From: Motacilla alba alba
Lineage: Eukaryota > Chordata > Aves > Passeriformes > Motacillidae
Length of the DNA stretch: 64,000 nucleotides
Assembly (NCBI RefSeq): GCF_015832195.1
Contig: NC_052046.1
Location: forward strand, 22,002,161-22,066,160
Direction: 5' to 3'
Under the pieces are notes generated by a model. That model was given only the letters and a program-made list of their open reading frames with translations, ran no database searches and was not told where the DNA came from. Each line of letters begins with the position of its first letter. Positions within the stretch are counted from its first letter, which is position 1. The translations under genes were made by a program, and so were the position numbers. This document shows positions 34,297 to 46,107 of this stretch, in pieces.

Positions 34297-35260
34297 GTGA
34301 GGCTAAAGAGAAAACCAAGCTCTTTGGCCCCACTCTGCAGCTCCTGCAGCTGCACAGATCTGCGGTGCCCCCCAGCACTCCCAACGGTCCCTGTCGTTTC
34401 TCCAGCTGCATCCTTCTCTGGGTCTCTGCTCTGTGTCTGCTTTAACTGGGGCTTCTGCACTTGGATGATGTGTTGGGCAGGGCAATCCTATTCGGTGCCT
34501 CTGGGTGCTCACGTGGCATCTAATTTCCTGTATGCAGGACATCATAATGTCCTACAGCCAAAAGGAAAGGCAGGGCTGCCCTTGCTCTGAGCTGGCCAGC
34601 CCTCGTGCCCGGGCAGAGCGTGTTCCCTCGGCCCACCTGCTGCAAAGGGGCTCAGGAGGAAGGCACACAGCCCTCACGCTCTGATGAGAAGGTTTTGCTT
34701 GGCAATTAAGCCCTGCTCTGTGTTGCAGCTGACTGCCAGCTCGGTTTATGGACACGGGAGCACTAACACGGGGCCTCAAAAAGCCAGGCCCAGTCAGCGC
34801 TGGCCCTGGCTGCAGGAACAGGAGTTGCTTGGATGGTTTCCAGACACCCGCTGTGAGTGCAGAGCCTGAAAGGAATGCCAGGCAAGTCATGCTGGCCAGC
34901 AATGCTGGCGTGCACCTGAGCTCAGAGGGCTCACTGCAAATTCAGTCACAGCATCATCTTGTTGCCACCGCAGTCAGAGCCTGGAGGAGCCACGGGAAGG
35001 TTTCCTGCTGCACTGGGGACATGGCGTTGCTCGCCACCCCTGCAGCAAATGGACACTCTGAAGCATAGAAAGCTGCCATGGAAAGCATCCTCAAGCTCCT
35101 TCCCACACAGTGTGTCCCCCCAGCTCAATTCAGGCACTTGATGGTTAGAGCTGCTCTAAACCACAGGTGGCTGCAGCCACGGGGCAGGACACGGTGCTGG
35201 CTGCTCTGCGTTGGCATCCAAGGCACAGGGCAGGGGGCTGGGAAGGGACAAATAGAAAGA
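34297..35260. other. GC-richer patch with overlapping ORFs, no gene recognised
   Basis: This kilobase is clearly richer in G+C than its surroundings and contains roughly 20-odd CpG dinucleotides by eye. ORFs of 60-116 codons overlap on both strands, as expected when stop codons are rare. None has a recognised domain. An acceptor-like CTCTGTGTTGCAG ends near 34730 and is followed by 45 open codons, but no donor or partner exon is evident. It might be a diverged regulatory region or a decayed GC-rich element. Confidence 0.45.
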
Positions 35261-37426
35261 GAATTTTGGCTGCTCCCAAATGAAGTGCAGAAACACCAGC
35301 AGCACAATTACCATCCATGAGACAGTCATTTCATGGCCCCAAAGCTGTAGCCACAGCGCTGTTTTTAAAAAGAGGACGGAAAATGTAAATGGAAATGGAA
35401 GATCAATTCATGATTTATCACAGAATGGAATTACGTCTATTCCTTAGTTATAATGGCTCATGAGGTCATCATGGCTTATGCCATACTCTCAGATTTTGTC
35501 TTCCTTGAAGAGATGCTCTATTGCAAATGAAGTGCCTGAAGTGCAGAATTTTATGTGATTATGACTGTGCGTTTTTCCTGACAGAGAAATGAAATGAAAT
35601 GAACCGCTATTCTCCATGTCCTTGCACTGCAGGGTTCTTGGTGCACCTTCTTCCCTCTCCTCTCCACTCCCTCCCTCCACCCAGCCTCCAAGAGAGTTTA
35701 AAAGAACTACAGGAGGGGGCTTTTTACTGCTCTAATCACCCCTCATTTGTGCTGGAAGTAGCTCATGACCAGGCCTGCTTTACATCAGGCCAAGCAGAGA
35801 TCAGGCTGCTCAGAAGATCGAGCAAAGCATGGCTTACTTTTCCCTGGTGCTTTCTGAATATTCTGAGTTGGATTCCCCTGCCCACTGCAACTACCATGTT
35901 TTAAAATGTTGGAATTGCTAATGCTGTTATTTTCAAAAGGAGAGCACTGCTACAAACCTAAGCCCCACCTGCAGCAGAGCCTGACTTTGGCATGGTGTAA
36001 CCAACAGCTGAACACCAACTGGTAGTGGTCCATCAATGAGCATGGTGATGGTGCCCTTCACATGCACGTGGACTCCTTGTTCTTGTCCTCTGAAGGAACT
36101 GATTCCATGCACAAATCAGGAGAACAATTGCCATAGAGAATTTCATTGTCAGAGAAGCAAAACAGGGCTGTGGAGAGCCAGGGGCCCATGGAGCAGGGCA
36201 GGGAGAAGCTGGAATCTCAACACCTTGTTCATTGTCCCAGTTTCATCCCTGTAAAAGTGAGAAGCAGAGATGGAAAACTGAGGGCCTGGCAAGGCCCTGC
36301 AGTTTTGGACATCTGACTTGCATGGTGGGGCAGGACTACTCTGGCAAAAGGTTCTCCACTGCTCAAGTGAGTTCTCAAAACTTAACTTACTCCCTGCCTC
36401 ATTACACTAAAACTGAAATACTTTTTAGAGGGTTACTGAGGCCTGGGACACAGTAACCACCTTAATTACTTCTGACTACATACTGGGGCCTTTGACTGCC
36501 ATTTTTGCTAGCTCCTTTTGTGTGGTGATCTTTTTAATTATTACAAAATTTTTATTGCTGTGTCCCTAGTAAACAGTAGGAGCAAGTTGCCCTCTAAGAA
36601 AGTCATGTCCTGCCAATAGTCTGTCAGGTTCCATTTTGCTCCCCTGGTTGAATGAACTGCTGCAGCAGTTGGCCGAAAGCAGACCTCCTTAATGTTAAGG
36701 ACAGGAGCAGGGATCAGCTGCCTTCTCAGAGGCAAGCTAGGATTGACACAGCAACAAAACAATACAGATTTCCAAACATGACATGTAGTTAATTCCTTTG
36801 CAGTAATAATTTATTGCTAAGCTATCAAGCACAATAAATGAAATCTACATGAAATTTAACTGGGGAGCAATAAGAAAAGTGGGGAAGGCAGTTGAAAGCA
36901 GCTTCTTGCTGCAGTTTTCAGAAGGCTGCATTGCTGACAGTTTCCTTTTAGACAGAAACAAAAGGGATCTCCTACAGAAAAAAAAATATCATGTCCCCTT
37001 GAGAGCTGGATAAGCTCAACATTGGTGCTCACATTTTGAGAGGTATCTGGAAAGAGCTGCTTTGTGAAAGGGCTCTTCAGCTTTGGCTGTTTATCTGCTC
37101 GACCCTGGCACACGGAAACATGTCATATTTTGTGTAAAGTCAAAGCTTGTGTGAAGCTCTTCCAAGTCTTATTTACTGTGAGACAGGTTGAACAAACAAA
37201 TTAACCCTAGAGAAAGCCTGACAATCTGTGCAGAGGCGGTAGCAGTGTCTCTTTAAGAAGAAATCCCCTGCCAGCCATGCTATTTCATCCATGCTGATGC
37301 TACTAATAACCATCCCACCTCTCTCCCATGTGTTCACATGTGATGCTCTGGTGTGCAGCTGTTTATACCAGCCACCACAAACCTGACCCTCTTCTGACAA
37401 GAAAGAAGTAATTTTATATAGCTTTA

Positions 37427-37462
37427 TACACACACACATATACATAGGTATATGTATGTATG
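37427..37462. repeat. CA / TATG low-complexity repeat
   Basis: An alternating purine-pyrimidine stretch in which ACACACAC is followed by ATATACATAGG and TATATGTATGTATG. Alternating sequence of this type can adopt Z-DNA or cruciform shapes. It is a simple repeat. Confidence 0.75.
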
Positions 37463-39009
37463 AATTTTTGTTGATGTCCGTGCTTTCAAAGTTAGACACT
37501 CCACAGCATCTTTTCCTTCTTCATCCCCAAAATGGTTTTTCAGTGAGGATCAAACCATAGCCCTATCAGCAATCATCACATAATATTGCAGTCCAAACTT
37601 CATAGACCCAACTGGCTGATATATGACCTTAAAGTCCAAGCAGTCCTCCTGCATCAGTGAGGGGAAAAAATAAATTTAAAAAAAGAAGCAGTCATGAAAC
37701 AATACAGTAGTACAGGTGATAAAGACTGTTACTCCAGAGAACATCTTTGCAATGACAAAGAAATATGACTATAAAATCAACTTACAATATTATTAGTCAT
37801 ATGGTCTTGTTCAAGACGTATGAAAATTCTAATTTTATTCTGAGGAGAGACAGGCCCATAAGACTTGAATGCTTCAAAAGGTTTCCACCAGGAAGCACAT
37901 CTCCCTGGGAATGTAATTTGAGCGATCAGCTCTGTGAGGGACATATTGCGGAATGCAGGATCTAACTTAAGTCTATGTTTGTGCATGGCACTACGGCAAC
38001 CATAAATCACATGAGCCCCCCACAAGGTATTGAGTACAAGTTCAGAGCCCTAATGTGCTCACACTGCCATCTTGACATGAGTACCCACATTTAAACAAAA
38101 AAAAAAGATAAAATGTTGAACTGAAAGTCGATTTTTCTCATGCTCATACTCAGCGCAGAGACTTTCCATCCAGAGATCTTTCATCAAAGAGCATTATCAT
38201 CTCCCCTAAAAAACAATGTAGTAGAATCCAAATCCATCCAAACTTTGCTAAACCCCAGGATTAGGAGTGTGATTTGTGTGGAAGTGACAAATCTCAGAAG
38301 CATGCCAGGATCTAATAGGAACAACCAGAATCAGTCAGCTAAACACGTTCTGCCGGGACCTTGGCAAACTGCTCTGTGCTGTAATGCATGGAGAGAAATA
38401 GATTAGAGAATCAAAAGGGGTGTATTACAGTCTCAGAAGCTGGAGTTGGTTATAAGACTATTAGCATAACAAAAAGGAATGCAACAGGGCAGGAGAGCTG
38501 CCAAGGGGACTGCTGGTAATTTCAGTCTCAGGAAGAGCAAACAGAGATCCTGAGGAGGCTGGCAGCAAGCAAGCTCAGAGAAAGCCAGCAAGGGCTTCCA
38601 AGGGCTTTAGGGGAAGTGGAAAACTCTTATCCTTTCTGGTTTGATCCTGTGCAGTTGTGCAAAAGGACAAAAGAGCTCACTCAGCATTGAGTGGATGAAA
38701 GGGGTTAACACATCCAGAGGAAGACTGTCTGTCTGGTCAGGAAAAAAAGTGGTACAGCAGGTGTCTGAATCTTGTTTCTAGGAGGTACCACTGGAGCAGT
38801 ACATCCACGAATCTGTCAAAGAGCATTTTCCTATCCCAGATGGCTTGCAACAGTGAAGTAAAGGCCAGTGTGTTCCTCCTGGCCAATAGCTGTGTACCCC
38901 TAGGTCTTCCCTCTCACAACCAGGGACACCCTCTGAACCAGAGGCTGAGCCAGATGACTGCGGAATGGGGAGTGAAAAGGCAGCCCTCCTTCTTGGAAGA
39001 AGAGCATAT

Positions 39010-39025
39010 TTATTCAGCTGAATAA
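39010..39025. repeat. 16-bp perfect palindrome
   Basis: TTATTCAGCTGAATAA reads the same on both strands. It includes the E-box-like core CAGCTG. A 16-bp perfect palindrome is uncommon by chance in a window of this size but not exceptional. Confidence 0.9.
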
Positions 39026-41485
39026 TTTTTAACAGGGAGGAAGAGCAAACACGGGGGAAAATGGTTCTATGGAGAAGAGGGGGGAAAATTGTGAGAACAG
39101 AGCCAGAAAGGAAGATGAAGAGCAGAAGAACAGGGAAGAAGGTGTCACTCACAGGTAGATGCCCATCTTCCTGAGGTGCTTACCTAGGGCTCCTGGGAAG
39201 TGATTTGTGCTTTAATTAATGTTTTCATTTATTTCAGGACAAAGAAAATGGTTTGTTCAACCAAACATGTTTTTGGCTCAAAATGGTTTGGAATGCCTGA
39301 AACTCCTGAATGTTTACCTTTCTTTAAATAATGAATAAAAAATTATGCTTCCAAAAATACTCTCTCCATAATCAGGATTAGACATTTGAATAGAACTGTT
39401 TGCTGAACATGACTTGAATTTATCAAGCATTCTATCCTACCTATAGCTGAATATTTTTGGAGAGTTTAGAACTGAAGAGCAGAAACAATCTCCCTGTTTA
39501 GCTTCTAGGCCTGTGCAAGATCTGGATACATTGGTTTCCCACGTCAGCACAGGTCCAGGTCCCATTCCTTCTGCCAGAGCAGGCAGACATTTTAAGCTCT
39601 CAGCAGCTAAGGAAGACAGAAGTGATTTCCAGCACCTCTTTACAGATCTTCACCCTGTCCACAGCCCTCATGCCCCATGGGCATCTCCCAGAGGCACAGC
39701 ATCTCTGAAGGGCACCTAGGAAGCTGCACCAGAACAGAAGCTAAACTACACCCCTTTGGGCTACGTTACGTGCTTATAGATAGTGGCATACATGTGTCTG
39801 GGGGTCTGTAGCAGGAATGTCAGAAAAACAAGAGAGAAGGAAGCAAGCAAGCACTTTATCTGACTGAAAGACAAAGGAGAAGTTTAAAGGTCAAGAACTG
39901 CTTGAAAGTTGTGAATGAAAAGGATGTCTCATCCTGTTTGCTTCCACCTGAGCTGATGGCGGCAGGATTGTGGTAAACAGCAGACATTCAGCAACACCTG
40001 ACTCCATTGGCTGTTTTCTCTGAGAGCAAACAACACATATGGAGGGCCTTTGGCTGCCCAGCTGGGTCATGTGGGAATAACAACATGATGGGAATGGACG
40101 TCTCGTGATGTTATTTATCGGGCTAAACATGCCAAGTAGTGCAAAGAGGCTTACACGCTCAGGTCAGTTGTGTTGTTATTGCAGCATTTACTGCTCATGC
40201 CACTCCCTGTGCACCACTTCAAAAGTTACATTACCTGGCTCTGCCACATGATCTCTGAGCAAGCAAGCCAAGACTTTTAACAATATCTGTTTTCTTCTGT
40301 TTCACATGTCAGTGCTCCAAACAAACTGCCAGTGTTCTCCTGAAATATTTATTGTGAAATTCATCATGGAAAACACTGGGGCAAAAATAATAATGAGCAT
40401 ATTAGTTCTGTTTAGGAAGGACAATCCATGTGAAGTAGGTGCAAAAACATTTCCCTGCTTTAAAACACACATTTTATCTATGCAGATCATGGTCTCATAA
40501 TTCTGTGCAGCATTTCAATGGCACTTACATAGAAATAGTTTGTTCACTCACAGAACAAGCAAGACTGGGTGGCTGACTTCACTGACTCCAGGAAATATTT
40601 TGCGAGCGCAAACTTGTGAACTGTTAGCAGCCAAATACTCTTAATATTTATTCAAGCAGAGCACTACTACCTAGAAGTTCAGACCATATTTCTTGTCCTG
40701 CTCTTCTTTAAATTATGAGTTTCCACAGGGCCAAGTTTCTTGTGTGTTTATTTACTGTCACACAGCAAGCCTGCAGCTGGCAACAGCTTTTTGGGTCATC
40801 TGGCTATGAACTTCACATTTCAGCTTCTTCTGGGTTGCCCATAGTTGTTTTTAGGTGATGTCAGACAAAAATCTCAAACTGTGTTTCTCCCATTTGAGCA
40901 GAACTATTCTTATACAGATGTCTACCAATACAAACAATGCAGCAATAATAGTAAAAAGGAAAAAAAAACAATAAAGGAGTACTGCTATAAATACTTTTAT
41001 TGCTGGCATAGATGATTTACTGCCACTTAGTTAATCCCTATAAAATAGCAAAGCTGAACACCTTTAAGTTTCATGCATACAGATGACTAATTAAATACAC
41101 AATTAAATGGCTTGACCTGGCACTATTCTGACCATTAAAATCATTAAAGAAATTGAGCTTGTGGTTCCCTCAAGGCAAAGTGTTCCAGTGAATAATTTTG
41201 GGTATAGCAGTAGCTTGGGGCAGTTTGGGACAAACAGGGTGCTCACAAGCTGGAGGGACTGGCTTGGGAACCAGCACCTGGGGAACGGACTACCTGACCC
41301 CCTCTCTCAGCCCATGACTCCAGCTTATTTCTCTGTGCCTTGGAGACCAGGGCAGAAGGACACCAGGGCAGGGGACACTGGGACAAAAGTTAAAAGAATT
41401 CAGTCAGAACTACTAATTCATATTTTGACAAAGATTCAGCTGAATTCAAGACTTTCATTATAATGCCTGGGTGCAATTACAGTAG

Positions 41486-41591
41486 GTGATCAGCTGCGAT
41501 GACTGATGAACATCCCTCAGCCCCTGTCCATTGGCAGTCCCAGGGGAAGCTCCGGGACAGGTCAGGAAGCTGGGACATCACAGCTGATCAC
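41486..41591. other. 106-nt imperfect hairpin (possible structured RNA or small inverted-repeat element)
   Basis: The left arm GTGATCAGCTGCGATG (41486-41501) and right arm CATCACAGCTGATCAC (41576-41591) are complementary at 15 of 16 positions. The mismatch would be a C-A pair on the plus strand and a G-U pair on the minus strand. Inside, CCTGTCC (41523-41529) can pair with GGACAGG (41555-41561), or alternatively CCCCTG (41521-41526) with CAGGGG (41541-41546). The overall size is that of a pre-miRNA or a tiny inverted-repeat element. No target-site duplication is evident, and I do not recognise it as a known miRNA or snoRNA. Confidence 0.6.
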
Positions 41592-42039
41592 ACAGGACAC
41601 GCCACCAACACCTAACGTCATCAACGCATAGGCCTTCCTAGGCTGAAACTTCAGTCTAGCTTAGAGCATATGAATAACTCAATTTTTGTGACAAAACAAG
41701 TTTCATCAGAACAGGAGCATCCTTGGAAGGGTATCATCTGTGCTTTAACCTGAAAGTTTCCTTGCAGTTTCCATCCTGAAGAGTTTGCCACTCACCCTCA
41801 TGTTCATGGTGCTGTGTTCATGTGCACTAGGCTAGAGTAAACATTTCTTGTCATTAAGTGCAGTTTAGCCTCAGAAATTATTATACTTCCACTTACTTAA
41901 ACTGACCTAATTCTTCAACAGAAGTACTCTTTCAACAGAAGCAATTAAAAAGTTCTGCCATTGTGGCAAGACACCTGCTCTACCAAAAATTCATTTGGCT
42001 TATTGTTCTGCTTGACTTTCTGGAATAATTTTTGAGTAG

Positions 42040-42172
42040 GAAGGGGATTTTTTGTTTAATTTTTTGTGGCTGGGGTTTTTTTGAGAGGTGTAGGTTTTTT
42101 GGTGGGTTTTTTTTTTGGGGGGGGGTTGTTTGTTTTGTTTTGGGGTTTTTGTTGTTGCTGTTGTTGTTGTTC
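42040..42172. repeat. T/G-rich low-complexity tract with (TTG)n
   Basis: On the plus strand about 130 bases consist almost only of T and G. The tract includes a run of nine G residues around 42117-42125 and ends in GTTGTTGCTGTTGTTGTTGT. The minus strand encodes a Lys/Pro/Gln/Asn-rich low-complexity peptide that is an artefact of the repeat. Confidence 0.9.
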
Positions 42173-42951
42173 TATTAAGAATGTTTCTATTTGAGAAATA
42201 ACAGTATTTATTAGTAAAATTGAGATACCATGTAATCTATGATTTTTTTTAGAGGACAGCAAAGTGAAACTCTCTCATTTTCACCCACTAATTACCAGGT
42301 GGAAAGATGTATGACACATGTAAAGACGTTACTGCACATATAAAACAGACAGAAAACCAAACCATGTCTGCAAAGATGATAATGATATTAATAGACCCCA
42401 AGTTTCTTAACAAAGCTATTGTAGCTGTAGCCCATATATATAGATGTAGCCAGATGCATGGGCACCTGGGGGAAACAAATGCAAATGGAAATCTGCTTTA
42501 TGTTTACTGAACTCATCATTAAGTGCTGTTTGAATTTCATGTGAAATTTACTCTTTTTACAAACAACCACACAAATAAATGAGGCATTGTCTCATTTACA
42601 TCGTTTGACTGAGCAGCTGACTTTCTTTGTAAATAGAAGACATAGGCAAAGACAAATATATGTTTTCCTTGAACATATTTATATTTGTTCACCTGTTTTC
42701 AAGGCTCAGATGGTGATGCTGTGGGTGGATACACGGGCCACCACCCATCCTGTCTCACCTGCTGATGAAGATATGTGGTGTGAGCACACCTTTGGGTACT
42801 GCTCCATTGCAAGTAACAGCATGGACTCATTTTCATGAGGATTTGGCTGATACAACCTCTCAATATGCTTCTCAAATCAGAACTTCCATATATGATGACA
42901 CTTGGTGAACTTCCCTCCTAAACCACTGCCAGCAAGCATTTTTCTCTGCAG

Positions 42952-42977
42952 AAAAATTGATTGAAAAATCAATTTTT
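42952..42977. repeat. Perfect 11-bp inverted repeat, 4-nt loop
   Basis: AAAAATTGATT (42952-42962) pairs with AATCAATTTTT (42967-42977) across GAAA. It is AT-rich and of unknown role. Confidence 0.9.
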
Positions 42978-44639
42978 TCTCAACAGAAAATTGACTGTAG
43001 CCATCCAAATAACTGGGTCAATATTGGCCATGTGGACAAGGTGCATGAGAAGCCTCTCTGGAAATGCCAGCAATGCCACATCAGGTGGGGCCATCCACAA
43101 CTTCTCTGCATGTGGGCAGAATAACATCAGCTGCAGTTGCAGCATCACCTGAGGCTGAAAGCTCTGGGTCTCCTACAGACCACATGCAGCATCTGAAGAG
43201 AACTGACATACTGTACAAAGTATGCAGCACCTTTATATTTCTATGAGTCTGCATGTTTTTTAAAAGCATCCACTTTCAACAGAGAACTCTGCCCTTGATG
43301 TTCTGAGCACTGCCCAACTGGAACATCTATTCCTGCCAGCTTTTGCTGCTACTCTGTAAGCTGCAGAGGTTTTTGTTTTTTTTCCAAATGTATTCCATCA
43401 TTTTTCAGAAATATAGTGAAAGGTGTTTCAGGGAAGATATTTACTTCTGAAATTACTTGGACAAATGTGAATAGCAGAAAACGAGGAGAAAAAAAAATCT
43501 TTCACCATCCTCACTTGAGGCCATGGATTCGAAGGCAACAGAGTTGACATTGATCTTCTCCCAGCACAGTGCCTGATCCTCAGGTAATGAGCAGAGATTA
43601 AGGATCCCAGGAGAGGCTTTCACTTGGCACAAGAAGGTCCTGGAGCAGGGTTGGGGAGGACTGCAATGTCTGCTGGTAGAAACCTTCCTCTGCAGTTTCC
43701 CAAATAAAATAAAGCCCCTGCTGACTGGCCAGGGAATCAGAGCAATATCTCACTCTATATGGGCAACCACAGCTACATATTATATCAAAAAGGCACAGCC
43801 CAGTAAAGACCAGAGGCATTGGTGTGCAAAACCTTTTGAATCACCAGTTGTTATCAACCATCCATTTATGACAATGGTGTCAAAAAATGAATCATATTCA
43901 TAGGGTTGTTCATAAGATGTTGATGAAAAGCGGTCAGTAAACATTTATAGGAGCATTTGCACCGAAGTGGCTTTCTGTTTGTTGTCTGAACTGCAGATTA
44001 ATTGAACACTTATGAACATTGGCTGATAACTCATGAATTTAAACAGACTATATGTGATTTTCATCATCTCGCCAGGAAGCTGCTTTAGCTCAGCACTGCT
44101 CAGATAAGAAGACATGAATACCAAATATAGATTATATTACCAGGTCGTGTGTGGTAAAACATAAACAGTCCCACAAAAACCTGATTTCGTTGGGGATATT
44201 TTGCAAATAGAAATGAGACTGCATTTTTAAAATAAGTTATGTCTAGTTCAACTGTGAATAATTGCCTGACTATAATAATAACTGATCAACAGAGATCGAG
44301 TAGCAGGTATCATATTCAGTCATTAATCCAATCTAAAAATAATTCCCTTAAAGCCTTTTGTAAGTAAATTCAAACATATTCAAAGGAAATACAATTGCCT
44401 CCTGGACAATCTGGGAGCAGAAAACATGACAAAATATGCTGAATAAATTATTCACTGTGATTTGTCCCCTTGACTCTTTGACAAGATGCTTTCAGGAAAA
44501 TCCCTTTTTAAAATAGATAATATAGAGCTGCATATCAGATGATGTTAGGAGTCTTTAAAGAGACCTGTATTTTCTGCCAAGACAAAGTTTATTTAATGAC
44601 TATTTGACTATTTCAAGGAATGAGGGAAAAATGCAGAAC

Positions 44640-44690
44640 AAAAAAAAAAACCAACAAAAAAAAAAAAAACCACTTTTTTTTTTTTTTCAA
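44640..44690. repeat. Poly(A) runs followed by poly(T), hairpin-capable
   Basis: Two A runs (about 44640-44650 and 44656-44669) are followed within a few bases (CCAC) by about 14 T (44674-44687). The second A run and the T run can pair as a long A-T stem. Simple repeat that is prone to slippage. Confidence 0.9.
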
Positions 44691-45025
44691 AAAATGCTTC
44701 ACTGCATTTTTTATTTACCTTTTAATCTCTCTCTCTTTCATTCTCACTTACCCACTGTGGACCACAAAGTTCAAACCCACAGCTTCTGATAGAAGCTTTT
44801 TTTAATCTCTGTCTGCATAATTTTACTGATTTCTCTCTCAATTTGTGGCTTTGGCGTTTTGCAGCATATTTTTCTCTCCCAACATTTTTCCTACCAGTTA
44901 AATTTCAGTTTGGTCTCACAATATAGAACCATGAAGATGAGAAGTGTCAGAATTTGTTAAAGTACTTTATAAGATTATTGCTATAAGGTTTTAATTCCAT
45001 ATCAAAATTCAGAAAATAAGTGCGC

Positions 45026-45117
45026 AGCCTAGTGGGAGGCGTCTCTTCTCATGGTGAGGGCATTGGAACGACATGATCTGTAAGGTCCCTTCCAGCCCAG
45101 GCTATTCTGTGATTCTG
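45026..45117 (+). mobile_element. CR1 LINE 3' end, 5'-truncated
   Basis: The block CCTAGTGGGAGGCGTCTC, then GATCTGTAAGGTCCCTTCCA and the terminus GCTATTCTGTGATTCTG match the last 90 bp of a plus-orientation CR1. It ends directly at the start of the CpG-rich segment. Too short to code for anything. Confidence 0.92.
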
Positions 45118-45207
45118 GGGCCAGATTGGATACGGATTGAAAAATACAACACAGCAAAGGGCTGACAAAGAGCTGTGCCTCCCTGACAAGTTTCCTTACA
45201 GCTCTGC

Positions 45208-45496
45208 GTTGTTTTGTGCCCCTCATACGGCTCTGGGCTGGCGCGGGGAGGCCGCACCCTCGGGGGAGCAGCGAGTGCTGTGGCATGTGGTGGGCTCGCC
45301 TGCGGAGCGCAAGGCATCCCAGCACCTGCCTTGTGCCTGCGGCCGGACCCCAGCCCGCAGCGACATGGGCTGGCTTGCGGCATTCCGCAAGGCCGGGGCA
45401 GGCATGCCAGACGCCACGGCCTGCCGGCCTGCCTGCCGGCCGCAGCCCCCGACCTCCCCGCTTCCCACAGCCTGCCAGCTGCTGACAAACAGCACG
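45208..45496. promoter_or_regulatory. Small CpG-rich island
   Basis: By hand count there are 25 CpG dinucleotides in about 290 bp, against very few in the flanking kilobases. G+C is roughly two thirds and the observed/expected CpG ratio is near 0.7, which meets the usual criteria for a small CpG island. Both strands carry several overlapping ORFs of 89-128 codons in different frames (for example plus 45137-45514, minus 45102-45488). That is what reduced stop frequency would produce, and no product is recognisable. A hairpin CTTGCGG-CATT-CCGCAAG lies at 45374-45391. No nearby gene shows which promoter, if any, it belongs to. A GC-rich repeat is an alternative. Confidence 0.5.
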
Positions 45497-46062
45497 GTCA
45501 GATGGAATGATTAAGGGAGATGTTTGTGAACTTTCACCTACTTGTCAGCTGTAACTTGAGGAAAAGGAAGGTGGAAGACTATTAATTTGGGCCATAAACT
45601 CATATTCTACATTATTAATATGGAGGGTGCTGTAGGAGATCAGAATTTCATGATGGCAGAGCAGGCACCTCAGACTTCTTTACCAGAACAGAGTGGTTGA
45701 TGGACATCCCCACTATACAGATATACAGGAATATATTCCCCAGATGTACAGGAATTGCAGCAGTTCACTAAACAATGAGGCAGTCAGCTATACTCAGACG
45801 CCAGGCCCACATTTATTTGGAGAAGATGCAGAAAACTCTGCCACAGGAGAAAATTATGTGAAAGGACGGCTTGTGCATAAAGGGGTAGCCAGCTTCAGGA
45901 GGAAGACAGCAACACAAGCACTCTTCACATAGAACACCTAGTAGCATTCCCACAGGAGTATCAGCTATCTGCCTGCATCATCTAAAGGACAGGAAGCAAC
46001 TCATTTTCTGCAACACTAATTTGTAGGGCAGAATGGGTAAAGGAGCTTCCTACATTGATAGA

Positions 46063-46107
46063 GACCCATATAAGTGCTTGATCTTGACCCATATGAGTGT
46101 TTGATCT
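46063..46107. repeat. 23-bp tandem duplication, slightly diverged
   Basis: GACCCATATAAGTGCTTGAT starting at 46063 recurs at 46086 as GACCCATATGAGTGTTTGAT. The period is 23 bp with two substitutions visible in the compared 20 bases. Confidence 0.88.

Larger units (their letters stand above)
35261..41485. other. Unique non-coding sequence, no gene recognised
   Basis: No ORF above 124 codons, and none with a domain. A CA/TATG low-complexity stretch occurs at 37427-37462 and a 16-bp palindrome at 39010. Otherwise ordinary AT-rich unique DNA. Confidence 0.6.
41592..45025. other. Unique non-coding sequence with simple repeats
   Basis: No gene recognised; ORFs reach 83 codons at most. It contains a T/G-rich tract near 42.1 kb, an 11-bp inverted repeat near 42.95 kb and a poly(A)/poly(T) tract near 44.65 kb. 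Confidence 0.6.

Noticed and set aside
45102..45514. Overlapping 125- and 128-codon ORFs on both strands
   Set aside because: Open frames occur in several frames at once because the segment is GC-rich. This is composition, not coding.
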